From: Moorena bouillonii PNG
GTDB taxonomy: Bacteria > Cyanobacteriota > Cyanobacteriia > Cyanobacteriales > Coleofasciculaceae
Reading direction: 5' to 3'
NCBI RefSeq assembly: GCF_001942495.1
Contig: NZ_MKZS01000001.1
Coordinates: forward strand, 2,499,277-2,533,454
Length of the DNA: 34,178 nt
Shown: positions 9,529 through 17,186 of the stretch, piece after piece
Position numbering within the stretch: position 1 is the stretch's first letter
Layout of the letters: each line of letters starts with the position of its first letter
Translations under genes and position numbers: made by a program
Notes under the pieces: generated by a model
The model's database searches: none
Told to the model about the DNA's origin: nothing
What the model saw: the letters and a program-made list of their open reading frames with translations, nothing else

Positions 9529-10213
9529 TAGTCCTCTTAAAAGGACTTGATTTACTCGCTGTGGCCGTTTAATCCCTGATGGATTATTGGGATTGGAGCA
9601 AGATCTCAATGTAGGCATTCAGCCGTCAGCTGTCAGCCGTCAGCTTAAAATAAACTTCGTTCGCATAGCCTGCGCATCACGCAAACGGGAGCATTTAATC
9701 ATGCTTACCTGTTTTATTCAAAAGCACCTCAAGTAAGGTGCGCTATGGGCATAAGCTGATAGCTGTTCGCTTAGGGTGGCCAAAGGCCTTTAGCTGATAG
9801 CACCTCAAGTAGCGTGCGCTTAGCGCATAGGCTGATAGCTGATAGCTGAATGCTTACATCTCAATAAAGGATTTATGCGATCGCTTATTTCAGTATGCTG
9901 CCCTCAGGGATGGATATATTTTTTTTTCAGGGATGGATATATTTTACTGAATCTTTATCAAAAAACACTATTTTTACTCAGTTTATTTATTAGTTCTTTA
10001 TAATAAATAACCAGTTTTTTCATAAACTAATATTGATCTATACTGCAGCCAAAAAAAAGCGCGATTAGGCTTGAGTCAGTCTCAAGCTCTACAAAGACAC
10101 GGAAAAATGTCCTGACCGATGGGCTATTAACCTGCATCTACCAAGAACTTCCAGAGGTCTTTAAAGCTCTCCAGCAGTATTTTGACTAACGGCACCTTGC
10201 CATTAAGGATATA
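9529..10213. repeat. Duplicated ~430-bp unit, copy 1 (interrupted)
   Basis: 9529-9610 plus 9866-10213 match 25731-26161 at high identity, ending in both at CATTAAGGATATA. Shared landmarks are CCTCTTNAAAAGACTTGATTTACT, a tandem pair of CAGGGATGGATATATTTT (about 9905-9946), CTGCAGCCAAAAAAAAGCGCG, and a GCTTGAG/CTCAAGC hairpin. The gap 9611-9857 is an insertion absent from copy 2. No frame is conserved well enough to call a protein. Confidence 0.85.
9611..9857. mobile_element. MITE-like element with terminal inverted repeats and 8-bp target duplication
   Basis: The left end GTAGGCATTCAGC and the right end GCTGAATGCTTAC are inverted repeats with one mismatch. ATCTCAAT stands directly outside both ends (9603-9610 and 9858-9865). 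The uninterrupted copy at 25805-25812 has this site once, as ATTTCAAT. That gives an empty-site comparison inside the window. The 247-bp interior has no gene, only GTCAGCCGTCAGC and CACCTCAAG repeats, so a transposase must act in trans. Confidence 0.75.
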
Positions 10214-10330
10214 TAGCGTTTCTCTCAGTTATGAGGTACAGTCTTCTTTGACGTTGATTCCCTGTTAGGTGCGCTCTTACTTGGCGAATTTAATTCGCCA
10301 CGGGTCGCACCTCTTGATGCAGCGCATCGC

Positions 10331-10365
10331 TATTCCCTATTCCCTATTCCCTATTCCCTGTTCCC
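10331..10365. repeat. Heptamer tandem repeat (ATTCCCT)
   Basis: About five copies of ATTCCCT/GTTCCC run directly into the hairpin at 10366. This is the short tandemly repeated repetitive type common in filamentous cyanobacteria. Confidence 0.85.
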
Positions 10366-10417
10366 GTCTTGATGCAGTCGCTCATGGGGTTTCCCCCATG
10401 AGCGACTGCATCAAGAC
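10366..10417. repeat. Perfect 24-bp hairpin repeat
   Basis: Arms GTCTTGATGCAG...ATGGGG and its exact complement flank a four-base loop, 52 bp in all. Degenerate copies lie at about 60-240 and a related copy at 25625-25674. It has no T-run after it, so it is better read as a dispersed palindromic repeat than as a terminator. Confidence 0.9.
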
Positions 10418-10703
10418 AACAGGTAAGCATTCGTTTAATAGTCACGAAATTCACAGGCTTCTAGCCTGTGCCACAAAGCTGATTAGCTTTTACCCAGACT
10501 TTGATTCTCATTAATCTCGAACTATTAAATTCGACCGTTTGCGTATCGGCGCACCCTACGCTGGGTTTATTTTAAGCTGTTCGCGTAGCGTGAGCTTTAG
10601 CTCACGGCTGACCGCTGACGGCACCTCAAGCAGCGTGCGCGTAGCGCATATGCTTAGTAATTAACTCATTCATTGTTGGACTTATAATTGGTTAATTTAA
10701 GGT

Positions 10704-10979
10704 ATGTTAAACTCAGAAACTGTAGTCAAGCAACTCAAAGAAATTATTGCCACAGAAGTAGATGCCAATCTTGAGCTAGAAGATATTGATGAAAATGCCT
10801 CTCTATTTGAGGATGGCTTAGGACTTGATTCTCTGGCAATTATGCAACTAATTACGTCAATTGAAAGACACTTTTGGTTGCGATTTACTGACGATGATAT
10901 CAGTCCAGATAATTTTGAAGACCTCACTATTTTATCGGAGTTAATTGCCAGTAAATTAACTCTTCACAGACAGCCTTAA
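10704..10979 (+). CDS. Acyl carrier protein
   Basis: A 91-residue acidic helical protein with GLDSLAIMQL, in which Ser43 is the expected 4'-phosphopantetheine site. Size and charge fit a free-standing carrier protein for an acyl or aminoacyl group. No ketosynthase, ligase or phosphopantetheinyl transferase is nearby, so its partner is unknown; the condensation-carrier-TE protein at 714 is the only candidate in the window (inference). A broken second copy lies at 27406-27682, and the homology extends upstream to about 10672. In both places a glycosyltransferase sequence follows it, so ACP and glycosyltransferase were duplicated together. Confidence 0.88.
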   Translation: MLNSETVVKQLKEIIATEVDANLELEDIDENASLFEDGLGLDSLAIMQLITSIERHFWLRFTDDDISPDNFEDLTILSELIASKLTLHRQP

Positions 10980-10988
10980 GGTAGCCAT

Positions 10989-11093
10989 AACATCACTGAC
11001 TGCTTTGCCATGGGTAAGCTGTTAGAAAATAGGCTGACGAATTTGAAGGTATTCCTGCTCATTGCCTGGAGGTTATTTATAATGGTGTGCTTC
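10989..11093 (+). pseudogene. Internal fragment of a GT4 glycosyltransferase
   Basis: About 105 bp align with 28317-28415 inside the intact GT4 gene: shared AACATCACTGACTGC, GAAGCTGTTAGAAAAT-like and CATTGCCTGGAGGTTATT runs. The first 430 bp or so and everything after GGTGTGCTTC are missing. An inverted-repeat element begins about 10 bp after the break. The small open frame over it at 11010 is not a real gene. Confidence 0.85.
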
Positions 11094-11102
11094 GTTTTTT
11101 CG

Positions 11103-11222
11103 GCGGTTTGCATAACTATCAGGTACACATTGTTTCTCCTCTTCCCTCTTCCCTCTTCCCTCTTCCCTGCTCCCTGCTCCCTACAAACCCAAAACTTTGT
11201 ACCTAACTGAAGTGCAAACCGC
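11103..11222. mobile_element. Inverted-repeat element with heptamer core, copy 1
   Basis: Ends GCGGTTTGCA...AGGTACA and TGTACCT...TGCAAACCGC form imperfect terminal inverted repeats of about 25 bp. The core is CTCTTCC/CTGCTCC heptamers. Two relatives lie at 27193-27370 and 27700-27846. It has no gene and marks the end of the truncated GT4 fragment. Confidence 0.65.
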
Positions 11223-11615
11223 TGTTGATAGTCTATTATACCAATCCTAAATGAATTGTGAGAATTTTTTTTCCCTTTTCCCTACTCCCTGTTCCCTGTT
11301 CCCTGTTCCCTGTTCCCTGTTCCCTTTGGTATATTAGGTGCATAACTACTAATTGTTTGTTTATGAAATAATTTAAAGGGGTGCTTGCTACAACTTAATT
11401 AAATAATTTACTAAGAGTAAACTAACAAATAGATAGTTCTGAATATCTAGCTATTTAATTTGAGGAGTGGGCTTCGATGGTCCTGTTGATCTCAGTCTCT
11501 CCCCACACCACTTTTATCAAGTTTTATTTCAATGAGAGTAAAGTGAGTAACGGGGATATTTTGTGTCTATTTTCTCTTAGTAAAGCTAAACATTTAGCTA
11601 GGTTAAACTTAACTC
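11223..11615. other. Intergenic region with heptamer tract
   Basis: No gene seen. 11240-11335 is a CCCTGTT heptamer run bounded by TATACCAA and TTTGGTATA, again an inverted-repeat frame around heptamers. The 280 bp before 11616 are A+T-rich and probably hold the promoter of that gene, but I cannot place the -10 and -35 boxes. Confidence 0.6.
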
Positions 11616-12065
11616 ATGCATAATTGCACTCAATTAACAGAAAAAAAAAGACGTGAACGCAATCGGAAACGTTCTAAACGAAGAGCTATTTTCTGTCCAA
11701 TTCATCGTTGCTACCTGGATAGCGTTAGTCAAAAATATCGCTTGTTTGCTGATCGAGCAGGACAACTAATGCAGCGTGGTCTTAAACGAAAATATGCCTT
11801 GATGCTGATATCGAGTCAAACCGCAGTACCTCTTGAAGGAGAGTGGCTAGAGGCTTTTTGGTGTAGTCAGTGCCAGGAAACCCAGTGGTATCACGTGTGC
11901 AAGACAGGCGATCGCACCTATAACCTATCTTTGGCTCCAGATCAGTTATGGCAGCAGGTAACAGGAGTGATAGATCCTCAAGGAAATCCCTCAGTCGGAG
12001 AGTTTACCCGTCGGCAGTCTAGAAGGATTGGTTTTCAGGGTGTTAAGGATTTTGGGGCAATTTAG
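11616..12065 (+). CDS. Conserved cyanobacterial hypothetical protein, possible zinc ribbon
   Basis: A 149-residue protein of unknown function. The first 25 residues are very basic (KKRRERNRKRSKRR). Then come C27-P-I-H30 and C83-S-Q-C86, a pattern that could bind one zinc ion. The middle (FADRAGQL, SSQTAVPLEGEWLEAFWC) looks like a conserved, folded domain and reminds me of a protein family found widely in cyanobacteria, but no function is known to me. The basic tail and possible zinc site would suit nucleic-acid binding; that is inference. The next frame, at 12084, is a remnant, so this gene is probably transcribed alone. Confidence 0.7.
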   Translation: MHNCTQLTEKKRRERNRKRSKRRAIFCPIHRCYLDSVSQKYRLFADRAGQLMQRGLKRKYALMLISSQTAVPLEGEWLEAFWCSQCQETQWYHVCKTGDRTYNLSLAPDQLWQQVTGVIDPQGNPSVGEFTRRQSRRIGFQGVKDFGAI

Positions 12066-12083
12066 CTTTTTATTTTATGATCT

Positions 12084-12305
12084 ATGAGTAGTCAAAGAAT
12101 AGCTGCTAAACCGAAACTAGTCATTGAAGTAGAGCGCAGGGAAAAGCAGTACTGGAAAAACTTGTGGCGCTACCGTGAGTTGTTCTATAAAGATTGGTTC
12201 AAGCACATTTTCGATTCAGAATCCGTAGAGGTTGAAATTGAAGATCAATGTCTTCGTGATTACGGCAATAGCCAATATCGGTTTACTGTCTTTATCTATA
12301 AGTAA
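12084..12305 (+). pseudogene. N-terminal remnant of an ABC-2 polysaccharide exporter permease
   Basis: The 73-residue frame begins like the permease of cyanobacterial polysaccharide ABC exporters (Wzm/KpsM type): KPKLVIE, then YWKNLWRYRELFY, the cytoplasmic segment just before the first membrane helix. After RELFY the expected FLAWRD...YKQT and all membrane segments are absent. A different polar tail of about 32 residues takes their place. I do not recognise the tail. This looks like a deletion joining two genes, and the product cannot be a transporter. No Wzt-type ATPase is in the window. Confidence 0.65.
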
Positions 12306-12417
12306 TTTAGATAAATATTAACCCCTTATTAAAATATAAATTACAAAAATATTACTATTGTTAAAAACTACCTTAAAAGACTTTATATATAGACGTTTTT
12401 TATGGGATTATAATAAT

Positions 12418-13908
12418 ATGAATAAACCAGATAAAGCAATTGATAAGTCTCAAAAAGCTATTGATATTAATGGTGAGCAGCCAGGTTGGATATACCTAGC
12501 TTTAGGTTATGTACATTATAACAACAATCAATTAAATGATGCAATTTATAATTACAAAAAAATTATTGAAATCAACTCTAATCAACCCAGTTTTATCTAT
12601 AAAAGACTGGGTAATGCTTTAGAAAGTCAAGAAAGATTATCAGAAGCCATTTCAATTTACCAACAAGGAATCAGAACTAATCCAGATCATCCTGAGCTTT
12701 ATATTTGTTTAGGGGATAGTTACGCAAATTTAGAGCATGTCGAAAAAGCTATAACAACCTATTATAAAGCTATAAGCCTGCGATATAAAAATCCTCAACT
12801 CTCTGGTTTTTTAGACGTTGAAGCAATTTTATCATCTTATTCAAAAGCAATAGAATCAACGTGTATAGAGAATTTTTATTACCATATAGGTAAAGCATTG
12901 AGTTATAGGCAAAATCTAAATCAAGCTGCCAAATTTTATAGGAAGGCTATTCAGATTAATCCGGAAATGTCGGCGGTTTACCAAAACTTAGGTGGTGTTG
13001 CTGCACAGCAAGGTAATTGTGAAGAGGCGATCGCCTTTTACATTAAGGCTATTAAGTCTGATCCAGGGAATGAGGAGTTCCATAATGAACTGTGGTGGCA
13101 CTTATTATCTATCCCTATCGCACTACAAAAATTGGAAAAAATCGATAACCTTGCTACAAACATAGTGCAAGTAGCAAATGAGACCAAAACCATGAACCAG
13201 TCTAATATAGCGCCTTTAGAATCTGATCATGGTGATTCTCTCAAAAATAGCCCACTCTTCTCAAACTTAATGGCTAATTATGAAAGAACTATCCAGTTGG
13301 CAACTCGCTCAAGTGAGACTATTTCAGCTAAAGACATGGTAGTGGTTCTTGCTAAAAAAAATAAAGCGATACATTTAAGGCTTTGGCAGCAATTTAAATT
13401 TATAAATTCTCTACTTAGGGAGCATGATATCAATTATTGGGCTATTGGTGGCACCCTAATTGGTGCTATTCGACATCAAGGTTTCATCCCTTGGGATAAC
13501 GATATTGATATTGAGATGAAAGAATCAGATCTAAATCGACTTTTCTCTTTAGAAGATCTACTCAATCAACATGGATTTTATTTGAAAAAAATTTCTAAAA
13601 GTTATTATCAAATTGCCGACAATTTTGACCTTTTTATATATGAACAAAGAAAATTGCCATCTCAAGGTGGCGAGCAACTATTTCCAGATGATCATGAAAT
13701 ATTCCCTTTGCAAAAATTGAAATTCTGTGACTTTGAGATTTATGCTCCCCATAAAGCAGAGGAATATCTGAAAAGGGCTTACGGAAATGATTGTCTGCAA
13801 AGATGCCGAATTTGGAATACTCATTTAAACAATTATTTTAAACCTGGCCATGATCCAGAAAGGTATGTCTTGAGCATTGATGATGTTAAGAATATATTTA
13901 AAATATGA
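12418..13908 (+). CDS. TPR-LicD family phosphotransferase
   Basis: A 496-residue protein from this ATG; a TTG at 12358 would add 20 residues but has no better ribosome site. Residues 1-240 are six or so TPRs. After a linker, WAIGGTLIGAIRHQGFIPWD followed by NDIDIEM is the signature of the LicD nucleotidyltransferase-like fold, in which the DxD pair binds metal. FIPWDNDIDI and the later RAYGNDC segment fit the family well. LicD proteins move phosphocholine, or other phosphodiester-linked groups, onto surface glycans. The donor here is unknown. It adds another TPR-enzyme fusion to the locus. Confidence 0.82.
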   Translation: MNKPDKAIDKSQKAIDINGEQPGWIYLALGYVHYNNNQLNDAIYNYKKIIEINSNQPSFIYKRLGNALESQERLSEAISIYQQGIRTNPDHPELYICLGDSYANLEHVEKAITTYYKAISLRYKNPQLSGFLDVEAILSSYSKAIESTCIENFYYHIGKALSYRQNLNQAAKFYRKAIQINPEMSAVYQNLGGVAAQQGNCEEAIAFYIKAIKSDPGNEEFHNELWWHLLSIPIALQKLEKIDNLATNIVQVANETKTMNQSNIAPLESDHGDSLKNSPLFSNLMANYERTIQLATRSSETISAKDMVVVLAKKNKAIHLRLWQQFKFINSLLREHDINYWAIGGTLIGAIRHQGFIPWDNDIDIEMKESDLNRLFSLEDLLNQHGFYLKKISKSYYQIADNFDLFIYEQRKLPSQGGEQLFPDDHEIFPLQKLKFCDFEIYAPHKAEEYLKRAYGNDCLQRCRIWNTHLNNYFKPGHDPERYVLSIDDVKNIFKI

Positions 13909-13932
13909 CTATAGCTTTTTAGTTTTATAAAA

Positions 13933-14241
13933 ATGGCAATCAATAGTAATAATTTCAGAGCAATTATCTTAGCGGCTAATTATGGAAGGCAGATGCGGCC
14001 CTTGACTAACCATACTCATAAAACATTATTATAGTACGGTGAAAAGACAGTTTGGCAACGGATCATAGATGCTCTGTTGTATGCTCATATTGATTGTATA
14101 ACCATCGTTACAGGTTATCCCAAATTGCGGATAAAACTAGAAGATATTTACTTGAATTACTGGCACTTGAGCAACCAATCATCATTCTGACTCCAACCAT
14201 AACAACTATATTAACAACTAGATTGCAGACGGGAGCTGAGT
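13933..14241 (+). pseudogene. Dead sugar-phosphate nucleotidyltransferase
   Basis: From ATG 13933 the frame reads RAIILAANYGRQMRPLTNHT, which is the N-terminal nucleotide-binding loop of NTP transferases (consensus LAAGxGxRxxPLT). The Gly after LAA is Asn. A TAG stop follows at codon 34 (14032-14034), then YGEKTVWQRIIDALL and ITIVTGY continue in the same frame before another stop near 14190. Only about 90 residues of a normally 230-residue or longer domain survive. It would have made an activated sugar or CDP-choline-like donor; next to LicD, the latter is tempting but unproven. Confidence 0.8.
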
Positions 14242-15003
14242 ATGCTAAGCAACGCTTTTTATTTCATTCATAAGATGGCGATTAATATAGGATTTATACC
14301 ATCAGAGTGGTTCTGTTTCTCTGAATATGACCCACGGAAGTTCTATGTATTCGCGGATCGAAGGCTAGTTTTTATAGAAGTTCCCAAAGTGGCCAGTTCC
14401 TCCATTTTGTACGCAATTGGCAAGGCTTATCAAGTCGAGTTCCAGCATTTCATACATAATGATCCGTTTTGGTATATTGAACGAGACAGGTTAAACCCGC
14501 AACAGCAAGAGTTTTACAAATTTGCCTTTGTGCGAAATCCTTTTGATAGATTAGTCTCTTGTTATAAGAATAAACTAATTCAGGTGCGCCACCAGACTAA
14601 GTGCAATCCTATTAGATATTTATTCGAGGGGTATATTCCTTTGGATGCTACTTTTGATGAATTTGTCAAAATCATCACCAAAATTCCTGACTATCTTGCT
14701 GAGAAACATTTTAAATCTCAGTACGCCATTTTGTCCCATGGGGGAAAGTTATTGCCTGATTGGATAGGGCGTTTTGAAACCTTAGCCGATTCCTGGGCAG
14801 AAATCGCTCAGAAATATGCTTTTGAACAGGACTTACCAAAATTAACATCAACTGAGCACCTCAAGAATACACCACCAGATTACCGAGCATACTACACAAA
14901 AGAATTGGCCGAGATGGTTTCCAGACGGTATAGAAAAGATCTGGTGTTATTTGGATACACCAAGGCTTACCAAGAACTCTTGGACTTTTTAGACAACAAG
15001 TAA
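14242..15003 (+). CDS. Carbohydrate sulfotransferase (sulfotransferase family 2 type)
   Basis: A 253-residue protein with VFIEVPKVASSSI near residues 43-55, the phosphosulfate-binding loop of the Golgi-type carbohydrate sulfotransferase family (PF03567-like), and FAFVRNPFDRLVSCYKNK near 95-112, the 3'-phosphate-binding segment. The later GRFETLADSW fits the family too. It would move sulfate from PAPS to a sugar hydroxyl. GGGAG stands 10 bp before the ATG. It is cytoplasmic by sequence, with no signal peptide or membrane anchor. This is the third sulfotransferase domain in the window and the only one without TPRs. Confidence 0.88.
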   Translation: MLSNAFYFIHKMAINIGFIPSEWFCFSEYDPRKFYVFADRRLVFIEVPKVASSSILYAIGKAYQVEFQHFIHNDPFWYIERDRLNPQQQEFYKFAFVRNPFDRLVSCYKNKLIQVRHQTKCNPIRYLFEGYIPLDATFDEFVKIITKIPDYLAEKHFKSQYAILSHGGKLLPDWIGRFETLADSWAEIAQKYAFEQDLPKLTSTEHLKNTPPDYRAYYTKELAEMVSRRYRKDLVLFGYTKAYQELLDFLDNK

Positions 15004-15020
15004 CAGATAAATCACTAGAG

Positions 15021-15861
15021 ATGGAAGAAATCACTTACCTCATTGCCAACTATAACAACGGTAAGTATATCACAGATTGCCTCAACTCCCTCCACCAACA
15101 AAGCTCTCCTAATTGGCGTGCTATCATCGTTGATGATAAAAGCACGGATAATTCGATACAGATAATAAATTCGCAACTTACTGAAAAAATTAAATTCTTA
15201 AAAAACGAGCAAAATATTGGTTATACACCCACGCTCATCCGCTTAATTGAACAGGCTACCACCGATATCGTGGGCATTTTAGATCCCGATGATGCACTGT
15301 ACCCAGAGGCAACAGAACTCGTTTTGCAAGCTTATTGTGAGTATCCTGAGGCGGGTTTTGTCTACACCAACCACGATTATTACAATGAAGAGTTAACAGC
15401 CAAAATCGGGTCATATCTTTCATCTGCCATCCCATCAGGCCGCACGAGTTTGATGCATGGAGTGGGTGCCATGAGGACCTTTCGACGCTCGCTCGGCATA
15501 TGCCAAAACTACAGGACTTGATCCAAGCATCTTGTATGCCGAAGATCGGGATTTAGTCTACAAAATGGAGGAGGTGACACCCTTTGTTTTTGTTGATCTA
15601 GCACTATATAAATATCGTTATGTGCCAAATTCACAAAGCCATAACCCACAAAAACGCAGACTCGGAGACAAAAATCATCGTCGTGCGTATCGTAACGCCC
15701 TAGCTCGCCGCCAAATTACTGGGCGGCGTAAAATTGGCCATTTGCTGTGGCTATACAGCCACCAGTTGTTACGTGGACAATTCCCAGGGAGACTCAAAGG
15801 GATTGTCAGTTGCTGCTTGCCCTATATAAACCGAATTGCATTCTGTCTAGCAGCGAGGTAA
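15021..15861 (+). pseudogene. Family 2 glycosyltransferase broken by a 4-bp duplication
   Basis: The N-terminal part is a GT2 domain: YLIANYNNGKYI, IIVDDKSTDNS and ILDPDDAL (the DxD metal site). The frame is lost at 15487-15494, where GCTC is present twice (GCTCGCTCGG). Removing one copy restores FRRSAYAKTTGLDPS and joins YAEDRDLVYKMEE onward to the stop at 15861, giving a 278-residue protein. As written, the protein ends at residue 166, after the donor-binding half. The downstream half is well preserved, so the change is recent, reversible or an assembly error. Confidence 0.85.
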
Positions 15862-15873
15862 TCAGAATGTATT

Positions 15874-15962
15874 AGGACTTACGCAAATACCTCAATTTAA
15901 CGCTACCTGTAGGGTTGGCAAAACCTTGATCACCCTACCCATGGAGTCTGTGCGTAAGTCCT
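15874..15962. mobile_element. 89-bp MITE-like element with 12-bp perfect inverted ends
   Basis: AGGACTTACGCA at 15874-15885 and TGCGTAAGTCCT at 15951-15962 are exact inverted repeats. Inside, GTAGGGT and ACCCTAC form a second nested pair, so the whole unit can fold into one hairpin. There is no gene. The ends resemble those of small elements common in cyanobacterial genomes; I cannot name the parent transposon with confidence. Confidence 0.8.
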
Positions 15963-16110
15963 GTGTATAAAAAAATGAGTTTTATCGCTTTGGAAAACCC
16001 TTATGGCGAGGCGCATTGGCACCAACCACTCAAAGACAGAGGAAAAATCCAATTTATGACGGGTTTAAGGATTAGGGTCAAGCAAACTAGATTTGAAGGA
16101 GGAAGATCAG

Positions 16111-17065
16111 ATGACGTTAGTTCGCATTATTGCAAACTGGGATTGGCCCCATTGGAGATCGGCCACTCCAAATCATAGTGGCATCTGGGAAGGAATAAAG
16201 TTTACCTTAGAACCTGTCGAAGAGTGCGATTATGTCATCGTCTTAAATGGAGCTAGTAAAACCACCACCATCACCTGCCCACCAGAACATATCTGGTCGA
16301 TGCTTCTTGAACCACCCACTGAATTTAGAAAGCCTTGGCATGTCAATCCGTCTTACTCTTTTCGCATGTTCACCACCGATGTGGACCTAACAGGCTCACA
16401 GTATATCCATAGCCAACCCGCTTTTACTTGGCATATCAATCAAGATTATGATTTTCTGGCTTCTTTTAAAGCACCTGAGAAAACCCAGCAACTATCTTGG
16501 ATTACCAGTGGACAAAGAGTATTGAAAGGGCATCGTGTCCGGATGGATTTTTTAGAGCAAATTCAAGGAAAATTGGATTTCGATCTGTGGGGACGGGACT
16601 TTAATCCGATAGATGATAAATGGGATGGTTTGGTTTCTTATCGCTATTCTTTAGCCATTGAAAACTATAGCAACCCTTTGTACTGGAGTGAAAAGCTAGC
16701 CGATTGCTATTTAGCATGGTGTATGCCCATTTATTATGGCTGCACGGGGATTACCGATTATTTCCCCCCCCGAGAGCTTAATCCAAATCGACATTAACCA
16801 GCCAGATGCTGCGGTGGAGAAAATTAAGGAGGCTATAGCCAGCAACGCTTGGCAGCAGAATCTGGACGCCATTGCATACGCACGGGAACTCATCCTCAAG
16901 CGATACCAGTTCTTCCCTTTTATGGTGTGCCAGATTCGTCACTTTCAAGCCACCTATGGCTCCTTTTTCCAAAAGCAGCCAGTAACGATTGCGCCCCGGA
17001 AAATCAAAGACAGGCTTTGGCCAAGAGGGGTGCGAAACAGCAAAAATTATAGCACTACGCATTAA
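16111..17065 (+). pseudogene. GT10 alpha-1,3-fucosyltransferase, frameshifted in a C8 tract
   Basis: The start is fixed by GAAGGAGG 7-8 bp before ATG 16111. The N-terminal part has IIANWDWPHW; the C-terminal catalytic part has YRYSLAIENYSNPLYWSEKL and PIYYGCTGITDYFP, the donor-binding hallmark of family 10 fucosyltransferases. At 16764-16771 a run of eight C puts the frame out, giving a stop at 16797. With seven C the frame continues as FPPESLIQIDIN to 17065, about 317 residues. GDP-fucose would be the donor. The rest of the gene is sound on both sides of the tract, so this may be an OFF state of a slippage switch, a fresh mutation, or a homopolymer error. Confidence 0.87.
16764..16771 (+). 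repeat. C8 homopolymer within the fucosyltransferase gene
   Basis: Eight consecutive C. Seven would keep the GT10 frame open. Poly-C tracts in fucosyltransferase genes of Helicobacter pylori are a known basis of phase variation; whether that happens here is inference. Confidence 0.9.
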
Positions 17066-17186
17066 GCTGTTTGACATTGATACAACCTGAAAAGCTTTTG
17101 TAGTAAACTTTTGCCTTTTGCCTCTTGCCAATGCCATTGCGCGTAGCGCTATAACTTGTTCATTTACCATGTCTGGGAGGAAAACC

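Larger units (their letters stand above)
9233..10703. other. Repeat-rich gap without an intact gene
   Basis: About 1.5 kb with no believable gene. It holds the first copy of a duplicated 0.4-kb unit, a miniature element inserted in that copy, a heptamer tract, a perfect hairpin, and further copies of the CACCTCAAG-(T/C)AGCGTG palindrome half-sites near 9726, 9800 and 10621. 9233-9528 shows nothing I recognise. From about 10672 the sequence is homologous to 27374 onward, which begins the duplicated ACP segment. Confidence 0.7.

Noticed and set aside
10366-10417. Rho-independent terminator
   Set aside because: The hairpin is strong, but no T-run follows and there is no gene just upstream; copies elsewhere lie in unrelated places.
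10269-10514. An 81-residue open frame before the ACP gene
   Set aside because: It crosses the heptamer tract and the perfect 24-bp hairpin; no domain is visible.
15963-16178. A 71-residue open frame before the GT10 gene
   Set aside because: No domain or motif, overlaps the GT10 start in another frame, and begins at the edge of the small inverted-repeat element. The GT10 start has the good ribosome site.
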